A stretch of 64,000 bases of DNA, taken from NCBI RefSeq assembly GCF_002575655.3, contig NC_053036.3:196634788-196698787 (forward strand), read 5' to 3'. Both the position numbers and the translations under genes were made by a program. Under the pieces are notes generated by a model, which saw only the letters and a list, made by a program, of their open reading frames with translations, did no database searches and had not been told where the DNA came from. Below are positions 56,736 to 64,000 of this stretch, piece after piece. Origin of the DNA: Aegilops tauschii subsp. strangulata (taxonomy: Eukaryota > Streptophyta > Magnoliopsida > Poales > Poaceae). Positions within the stretch are counted from its first letter, which is position 1. Every line of letters begins with the position of its first letter.

Positions 56736-57697
56736 CTTAGCTTTGGGTTCAATCTTGCGGTGCCCTTTCCCAGTGACAGTAGGGGCAGCAAGGCACGTAC
56801 TGTATTGTTGCCATCGAGGATAAAAAGATGGGGTTTTCATCATATTGCTTGAGTTAATTCCTCTACATCATGTCATCTTACTTAATGTGTTACTTTGTTC
56901 TTCATGAACTTAATACTCTAGATGCACGCAGGAGTCGGTCGATGTGTGGAGTAATAGTAGTAGATGCAGAATTGCTTCGGTCTACTTGACACGGATGTGA
57001 TGCCTATGTGTCATAATCATTGCCTTAGATATCGTCATAACTTTGCGCTTTTCTAGCAATTGCTCGGCAGTAATTTGTTCACCCACTGTATTATTTGCTT
57101 TCATGAGAGAAGCCTCTAGTGAAACCTATGGCACCCGGGTCTATTTTCCATCATATAAGTTTCTGATCTAGTATTTTGCAATCTTTTACTTTCCGATCTA
57201 TAAACCAAAAATATCAAAAATATTTACTTTGCCGTTTGTTTAGTTTTCATCTATCTCTATCAGATCTCACTTTTGCAAGTAACCGTGAAGGGATTGACAA
57301 CCCCTTTATCGTGTTGGGTGCAAGTTGTTTGATTGTTTGTGTAGGTATTGGTGATTTGTGCATTGTCTCCTACTGGATTGATACCTTGGTTCTCAAACTG
57401 AGGGAAATACTTATCTCTACTTTGCTGCATCACCCTTTCCTCTTCAAGGGAAAAACCAACGCAAGCTCAAGTAGTTGGAAGAATTTCTAGCGCTGTTGCC
57501 GGGGAGATCTATGCCAAGTCAAGACATACCAAGTACCCACCATAAACTCTCATCTCTTTCATTACATTATTTGCCATTTGCCTCTCGTTTTCCTCTCCCC
57601 CACTTCTAAAACGATGTTTGAAAAGATTTGCCTTTTCTTCGCCCCTCTTCCATTCGCCCTCTTCGTTCGCTTTCGGTTTGTTCGATTGGTTTGTTCA

Positions 57698-59019
57698 GTG
57701 CTCTCTTTGCGAGGAGTTAGTTTCATCGAACCGTACATCTACAATTTCAACATCCTTGTTGTGATAGGTGTTGAAGACTCTGTAGGCGTGCGAGTCCTTT
57801 CCGTAACCAAGCATAAAACCCTCATGTGCTTTCGGTTCAAATTTGGAATTGTGCTGTGGATCTCTAATCCAGCATTTAGCACCCAAGACTTTGAAATAAC
57901 TTACATTCGGTTTTTTGTCAGTGAGAAGCTCATAAGAACTCTTTTTGAGGAATTTGTGAAGATATACCCGATTGATGATGTGACAAGCAGTATCAATTGC
58001 TTCAGGCCTCCATCGACGAGGTGTTTTCTATTCATCAGGCGTAGTGCGGGCCATCTCAATGAGTGTCCCGTTCTTGCGCTCAGCAATTCCATTCTGCTAA
58101 GGAGTATAAGGAGTAGATAGCTCATGAGTAATACCAAGTTCGTCAAGATAGTCATCACGGCCTATGTTCTTGACCTCGGTCCCATTGTCGCTTCTGATAT
58201 GCTTGATCTTGATGCCATAATTCGTCATGGCACGGTTACCGAATCGTCTGAAGACACTCTGCACTTTAGTCTTGAAGGTAATGATATGCACCCAGGTGTA
58301 ACGAGAATAGTCATCAACTATGACGAATCCATAAAGAGATGTTGCATTGGTTAGTGTGGCATAATGAGTAGGACCAAATAGATCCATATGAAGTAATTCA
58401 AAGGGACGAATGGTGGTCATGATTGTCTTTGCGGAATGCTTGGATCCGGTCATCTTTCCAGCCTCACAAGCACCGCAAAGGTGATCATATCTTTGCCAAA
58501 TTTGACGCCCTCAACGCCAATGATGTGCTTCTTCTTGACGAGTGTGCTCAAATTCCTCATGCCAGCATGTCCAAGTTGCCGATGCCATATCCAGCACTCT
58601 GAAGATTTTGCCAAAAGACATGTTGCCGGATGAGGACCTAGTGAGAAATCTACAATATACAAATCACCTCTCCTAAAGCCTTTGAAGACTTTGGACTTGT
58701 CAGATTACATTAGCACAATACATCTATATTTGCCAAAGATGACAATCATATCAAGATCACAAAGCATTGAGACAGACATGAGGTTGTATCCTAGGGACTC
58801 GACAAGCATCACCTTTTCCATGTGTCGATCCTTTGAGATGCCAACCTTACCTAGACCCAATACCTTGCCTTTCCCTTTCTCAGCATAGGTGATATGCTTC
58901 AGATAAGACAGAGCAAGGGGAGCGTTGGTGAGGAGATTCCTGTCACCAGTCATGTGATTGGTGCAGCCACTGTCCAGAACCCATTCAGTAGCTTTTGGAG
59001 TATCATCATGTAGAAGCAT
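57698..59019 (-). pseudogene. SIRE-type protease and integrase, up to the insertion site
   Basis: The protease loop is WVLDSGCTNHMTGD (59019-58705). GAG-pre-integrase is CWIWHRQLGHAGMRNL (58662-58450). After a frameshift near 58480 the integrase frame (58453-57698) has Asp in LLHMDLFGP, Asp in HIRSDNGTE and the C-terminal CWIRDPQHNSKFEPKAHEGF. The catalytic Glu region follows the TAG after STPYTP, in the sequence QNGIAERKNG. Another stop lies near 58033. The protein breaks at QREH, exactly at the GTGCT duplication, and continues at 29545. Confidence 0.88.
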
Positions 59020-59238
59020 TCATCTCACTTACAACTTCATATGCTTCAGTTGAAGAATATGATGATCAATTTCGTCAGTGAATTTCATCAATAAGAATAT
59101 AACTAGCAGCATAGGGATCTGTGAAATGAGGAATTCATTTCATCATGATTGGCTTGCATCCCAACAAGCATTATGTCAGGCCTTCAGCAAATTCATCAGA
59201 CATTTATTGTGTCTGAAGACCTAACCCTGCAGAAGAGA

Positions 59239-61749
59239 TTAGTTCTTATTCTTAACCACCCACATCTGAATGGGTGGATGAGAAGCAATATAACACAAAG
59301 CATTGATAGAGAACTTAGGCATTGAATAGTATGCATTTCTCTTCACATGAGGAGTGTAGTACTCACACGAATATGCAAAGAAATTCTTAGCAGTTTTGTG
59401 CACATAGTGATTTGAGCAATAATGCACATATTCATCAGATTGAGGTCTGTTTGCCTGCATAGAAGTGCTAGTACGAGCATGAATTGGCCTGCGTCTATTT
59501 GACAACTTTGGTCCAGGTGAAGAATTTGTCGTGGGGTTGTTCCTTTTCTTCGGCGGTGTCATGATGGCATTCACCTCAAGATTTTGAAGACCACTTTTGG
59601 GCACCCAGATTTTCTGCACAGGGGGGCCATTCGTGTAGTTAGTACCAACAAATCTAGCAAACACTTCACCATTCTGATTTTTACATAGCTTACAGGTGGA
59701 GTCAAAAGACTCATTAGAAGAATGTGGAGTATCACAGTTGTAGCCAAATAGAGTGGATGGATCAACTGGAGGTCCTTTTGCAGCAACCCATGTGGTTTTG
59801 GGGTACTGCTCAGGTTTCCAATAAGATCCATCTGCATTTAGCTTTCTCTCAAAAGCAATTCCATGTTTCCTAGGGTTCCTGTTCAAAATCTGCTTCTTGA
59901 GCACACCATAGAGAGTTTGGTGCCCTTTGAGGCTTTTGTACATGCCTGTGACATACAATTCCTTCAGACCTGCGTTTTCGTCAGTAACACTCGTGGTCTC
60001 CTTAGATGAGGGAATTGAAACCACAGAGGCAGTTGAAGATATAGTAGCAGTTGAAGTATTTGAACAATTAGCTGAAGAATTTGCATTATCACGTTCAAGG
60101 CATTTTAATCATGGAGCAACAAATTCTTCTTGAGAGATGCTGATTTTTTGAGCGAGGAACAAATCGTTGTCTTTCTGAAGAACATCATGAGATGCTCTCA
60201 GCTTCTCGAGTTCTTGCTTCCTTTGAAGAAATTCATAGGACAGCTTCTCATGTGCAGCTGAGAGGGCCACATGACGACTTTCAAGTTCATCATATTGTCA
60301 CTTTAGGCGTCTGAGATCCTCAGACAAAGCTTGAATGCGATCCATTTCCTCATCTAACAGATCATCACTTTTGTATAGCAATTTTTGAATCCTTTCCATG
60401 GCATTTTGTTGCTCAGTTCTATTTTTAGCAAGTTTCTTATAGCTAGGTTTTGCTTCACATTCAGAGTCATCATCACTTGAGGTATTAAATTAGGCTTCAC
60501 ATGAAGTTACCTTGGCACCTCTTGCCATGAAGCAATAGGTTGGAGCGTAGTCATCAGCACAGTCTTCAGAGTTGGTGGAGTCACCTTTTTCTTCATGATC
60601 GAGGATAGACTTGCTGACGAACTTGATCGAGAGAGCCAAACTTGCAACCCCAGTGTCAGATTCCTCAGCTTCCTCGGATTCTTCTTCAGAATCCATTTCC
60701 TTCCCAATGATAGCGCGAGCTCTGCCGGAGGTGCTTTTCTTCTTTGATGAGGACTTTGATGAAGACTTTGACTTCTTCTTTTTTTCATCAGAATCGTCAT
60801 CCTTGCTAGACTTTTTCTTCTTTGAACCCTTTTTCCAGTGGGGGCAATCAGCAATGTAGTGGCCTGGCTTCTTGCATTTGTGGCAAGTTCTTTTGTCGTA
60901 TTCTTGAGCAGAAGCTTCAGTGTTCTTCGAATCATACTTTGAAGACTTTCCAAAGTGGTTCCTTTTGGAAAACTTCTGAAACTTCCTCAGCCAGCTCTCT
61001 GCCAATTTCCTCAGCATCATCAGTATTGCATTCTGACACTTCTTCTTCAGTTCAAGAAATTGCCTTCGCTTTAGCCTTTGCCTTCAGAGCGCGAGGTCGC
61101 CCATAGCTAGGACCATACATATCCCCCTTCCCAGCTTGTTGAAATTCATGAGTATTGAGCCTCTCAAGAATATCAGTGGGATCAAGTGACTTGTAATCCG
61201 GACGCTCTTGAATCATCAGGGCAAGGGTGTCAAAGGAGCTGTCAAGAGATCTCAGCAATTTCTTCACCACCTCGTGGTCAGTGATGTCATAGGCACCAAG
61301 ATCCTAGAGCTCATTGGAGATATCAGCGAGGCGATCGAAAGTTTGTTAAACATTTTCATTATCCAGCCTCTTGAAGCGGTTGAAGAGATTGCGAAGCACA
61401 TCAACTCGAGAGTCACGTTGAGTGGAAACTCCCTCATTGACCTTGGAGAGCCTGTCCCAGATCAGCTTTGATGTTTCTAGTGCACTCACTCTACCATACT
61501 GCCCTTTGTTGATATGTCCACATATGATGTTCTTCGCTTGAAAGTCGAGTTGCTTGAATCTCTTCACATCAGCAAGACAGCAACATTCCTGCTAGGAGCA
61601 ACAGTGGGAATGCCATTCTCAACAATGAACCAAAGGTCGTTGTCAATTGCCTCAAGATGCATGTGCATCTTGTTCTTCCAGTAAGGATAGTCTGTGCCAT
61701 CAAAGATGGGGCACGCAGCAGAAACCTTGATCATACCTGCGGTTGACAT
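59239..61749 (-). pseudogene. SIRE-type large gag, frameshifted
   Basis: It begins MSTAGMIKVSAACPIFDGTDYPYWKNKM at 61749 (shown to residue 28 in parts: PIFDGTDYPYW is the gag signature). Frameshifts are near 61575 and 61050 and stops near 61345-61303. ILERLNTHEF closes the gag core. The zinc knuckle is C-x2-C-x4-H-x4-C (CHKCKKPGHYIADC, near 60895-60850), followed by a Lys/Ser-rich stretch and acidic DSEEESEEAEESD. From 60490 a coiled-coil part follows (EKLSYEFLQRKQELEKL), then a long tail to 59239 ending MWVVKNKN. Large gag proteins of this kind are usual in the SIRE lineage. Confidence 0.82.
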
Positions 61750-61802
61750 AACTAAAACTCCAGGTGGTTAAACCAAAATCACACAAAACAAGGGAGTACC
61801 TT

Positions 61803-61814
61803 GCTCTGATACCA
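61803..61814 (-). other. initiator-Met tRNA primer-binding site
   Basis: The minus strand reads TGGTATCAGAGC, the perfect copia-type site, two bases inside the LTR end. Confidence 0.9.
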
Positions 61815-61816
61815 AT

Positions 61817-63210
61817 TGAAAGCGCAGGTTATCTCCCAGAGGGGGGTGAATGGGAGAGTTTTATAAATTCGTCAAACTCTGAAGAATATGACAAAAATCA
61901 GAGTGAAGAAATAGAAACGCAAAGGAAACTAAGTCATCACAGAATCAGAGTGCAGGAAATCAGGATACGTAAGAGTGAAGAACATGTAATCATACAGCCA
62001 TACACGCATGCAAAATATGAACTGAGAAAATGATAAATAGTGTGATGTAATTCTTCAGTTCAAATTCGTCAGAGCATAGAACACAAATTCTTCAGCAATG
62101 GAATAATGTAAGGGAGGGTGAGGAATTTGAAACCAGGTTGGCTCGGTGAAGACAATGGAATTTGGTAGACCAGTTCCAATTGCTGCATCAACTGTACGTC
62201 TGGTTGAGGCGGCTGAGTCGCAACTCAGAGGACACATAGTCCTCACCGTATTCCTCTTGAGCCAAGGCCCGCAGACCTCACCCAATCACTCATGATAAGT
62301 CTTCAAGGTAGACTTCCAAAACCTTCACAGACTTGTTCACTAGCACACCACAATGACTCTGGGTGTACTCAGAACTTGACGCCTAACCGTCTGGAAGTAT
62401 GACAGTCTTCAAAGGTAACAGGCATTAGATCACACAGATCAATCTCTTCAGTGATGCTCAGTCACTTTGGCTCTGGGTTTTTCCTCACTTAGGATTCTCT
62501 CAATGTCGTCAGAGGATGGGTTGGTCTCTTATGAAAAGTGTCAAGTTCTCTCAGAGCAGCAAACCAACAAGTGGTTGTGGGTGGGCGGCCATTTATAGCC
62601 AGGGGCTCCCCGACATGAATTGTCATAAATGCCCTTCTTTGATTCGACCATTGTCAGGATACGGATCCACTCGACAGCTCACACGCGACGCAGCAACGGT
62701 CGAAATTTGAACTCTCAAATTCGTTGGGGCACTTATTTTCCTCACTTTTAGGCAGATCGCACTGGCGAAAACCCTCCTCAGCGTGACCAAATTCGTCAGT
62801 GACCAGATGAACTTTGTCACTGTCGCTAGCAAATGCGCCAGCTATACTGGAGATTTCCAAAGGCTTCACTCGAAGCGGCTTTTGTGTATGCGTTTGAATA
62901 GGTTTGAGCGTCACTTCCAAAATATGAAATATGTTTCACCTAGACCTCCTTTATCAGTATGGTCTTTCCTATGACTCAAAGAATAAGAAAAGAAACTATG
63001 AAAACAAAAGTCTTCATATCAATTTCTTCAAAGGACATACCAATTTCATCACCAATTCTTCACTTGAAGAAATCCATTTTTACGGGTCATCTTCCATGTG
63101 TTAAACCAAATCTTCAGGGACTCTTTCTCTTGTGTATACTCACAAACACATTAATTCCTCAACCTACTTGTCTTCAATACTACAAAACCACTAAGAGGGC
63201 ACTTGATTCA
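61817..63210 (-). repeat. 5' LTR of the SIRE-type copia
   Basis: The U5 end, TGAAAGCGCAGG on the plus strand, starts at 61817, next to the primer site. A minus-strand TATA box GGCTATAAATGGCC is near 62587-62600. The outer end is not defined; an Athila-type LTR is inserted at 63211. The LTR is rich in GAAGAATT and CGTCA words. Confidence 0.75.
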
Positions 63211-64000
63211 TGCTACCTCTTGAGCATGCGTTGGTTTTTCCCTTGAAGAGGAAAGGGTGATGCAGCAAAGTAGCGTAAGTATTTCCCTCAGTTTTTGAGA
63301 ACCAAGGTATCAATCTAGTAGGAGGCCACGCTCAAGTCCCTCGCACCTACACAAACAAATAAGAACCTTGCAACCAACGCGATAAAGGGGTTGTCAATCC
63401 CTTCACGGCCACTTGCAAAAGTGAGATCTGATAGAGATGATAAGATAATATTTTTGGTATTTTTATGATAAAGATTAAAAGTAAAGATTGCAAAGTAAAC
63501 AAAGATAGAAATAGCTTGTTGACGGAAGATTAATATGATGGAAAATAGACCCGGGGGCCATAGGTTTCACTAGTGGCTTCTCTCAAGATAGCATAAGTAT
63601 TACGGTGGGTAAACAAATTACTGTCGAACAATTGATAGAATTGAGCATAGTTATGAGAATATCTAGGTATGATCATGTATATAGGCATCACGTCCGTGAC
63701 AAGTAGACCGACTCCTGCCTGCATCTACTACTATTACTCCACACATCGACCGCTATCCTGCATGCATTTAGAGTATTAAGTTCATAAGAACGGAGTAACG
63801 CTTTAAGCAAGATGACATGATGTAGAGGGATAAACTCATGCAATATGATATAAACTCCATCTTTTTATCCTCGATGGCAACAATACAATACGTGTCGTTT
63901 CCCCTACTGTCACTGGGATCGAGCACCGCAAGTGAACCCAAAGCTAAGAACTTCTCCCATTGCAAGAAAGATCAATCTAGTAGGCCAAACCAAACTGATA
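63211..64000 (-). repeat. Athila-lineage (Sabrina-like) LTR, runs off the right edge
   Basis: On the minus strand the LTR ends CAAGAGGTAGCA at 63211 and is colinear with the Sabrina-like LTR (CCTTTCCTCTTCAAGGG, GATTGATACCTTGGTTCTC, GGGATTGACAACCCC). Unlike the copy at 57475, it stops at GTAGCA with no primer site, so it is the usual LTR end. A 5-bp flank ATTCA (63206-63210) is the likely duplicate. Confidence 0.82.

Larger units (their letters stand above)
29546..57697 (+). mobile_element. Sabrina-like Athila-lineage gypsy, with nested insertion
   Basis: Plus strand: 5' LTR 29546-31356, one short coding region 31359-32116, a long non-coding part, polypurine tract 35007-35021, and a 3' LTR in two pieces (35022-35848 and 56741-57697). 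The 5-bp duplication GTGCT is at 29541-29545 and 57698-57702, and removing the element restores the copia frame. There is no protease or polymerase, so it is non-autonomous. Its LTRs extend beyond the usual end (see findings). Confidence 0.85.
35022..57697 (+). repeat. 3' LTR of the Sabrina-like element, in two pieces
   Basis: Pieces 35022-35848 and 56741-57697 are colinear with the 5' LTR and sum to 1784 bp, close to its 1811 bp. The Fatima-like element separates them with duplication CTTAG. The second piece goes past the usual LTR end (about 57475), through a PBS-like site, and stops at TTTGTTCA next to GTGCT. Confidence 0.85.
27306..63210 (-). mobile_element. SIRE/Maximus-type copia, split by a large nested insertion
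   Basis: On the minus strand: 5' LTR (63210-61817), initiator-Met primer site, large gag (61749-59239), protease and integrase (59019-57698). Then comes an insertion of about 28 kb (29546-57697), then the rest of integrase and reverse transcriptase (29545-28181) and a 3' region (28180-27306). The reading frame joins exactly over the insertion once one GTGCT copy is discounted. It is the outermost host of the right-hand nest. Confidence 0.85.

Noticed and set aside
57578..58120. 180-codon plus-strand frame
   Set aside because: It joins LTR/leader sequence to the antisense of SIRE integrase across an insertion joint.

Overview
The window looks like intergenic DNA of a large-genome Triticeae grass (wheat, Aegilops or barley type). 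This rests on abundant LTR retrotransposons that I recognise as BARE/Angela-type copia, SIRE/Maximus-type copia and Sabrina/WHAM-type (Athila-lineage) gypsy elements, plus Stowaway, Tourist, CACTA and Harbinger DNA transposons. Superfamily calls are firm; family names (Angela, Sabrina, WHAM, Fatima) are from memory and are labels only. I saw no rRNA, tRNA or CRISPR. Only one stretch looks like a host gene: a 77-codon secreted-peptide gene at 12740-12973 on the minus strand, with a TATA box and a poly(A) signal. Layout, left. 1-3351 is the 5' part of a minus-strand gypsy element (LTR, primer-binding site and an unbroken gag frame leaving the window), inserted in an old plus-strand Angela-type copia (3352-7855) whose 3' LTR carries a miniature CACTA element (6467-7060). 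7856-10522 holds a CACTA end and two pieces of Athila-type LTR. Gene-like island, 10523-18586. It contains Stowaway MITEs, a LINE 3' fragment that was hit by a Tourist MITE, the small gene, and two Harbinger transposons, one inserted in the terminal repeat of the other. Then 18587-26830 is a nearly intact minus-strand Angela-type element (two in-frame stops, truncated 3' LTR), followed by an Angela U5 fragment (26836-27305). Right, 27306-63210. This is a four-level nest whose joints are fixed by target-site duplications. A SIRE-type copia (minus) contains a Sabrina-like gypsy (29546-57697, TSD GTGCT). That contains a Fatima-like gypsy (35849-56735, TSD CTTAG). The latter contains a solo LTR (38242-39805, TSD GTAGC) and a WHAM-like Athila element (40801-50845, TSD CCCAT/CCCAA). 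Another Athila-type LTR starts at 63211 and leaves the window. No element here is clearly able to move by itself: stops, frameshifts or lost catalytic residues were found in every polymerase or transposase. The most unusual points are: (1) the Sabrina-like element has both LTRs extended through the old primer-binding site and leader, up to just before its ORF; (2) both Athila-type elements carry internal exact copies of their 3' polypurine tract; (3) the Fatima-like element has gag and protease but no polymerase, and instead an antisense multi-segment gene; (4) an 18-bp hairpin-like GC motif was lost in one LTR of two unrelated elements. I did not find a convincing new defence or metabolic system.
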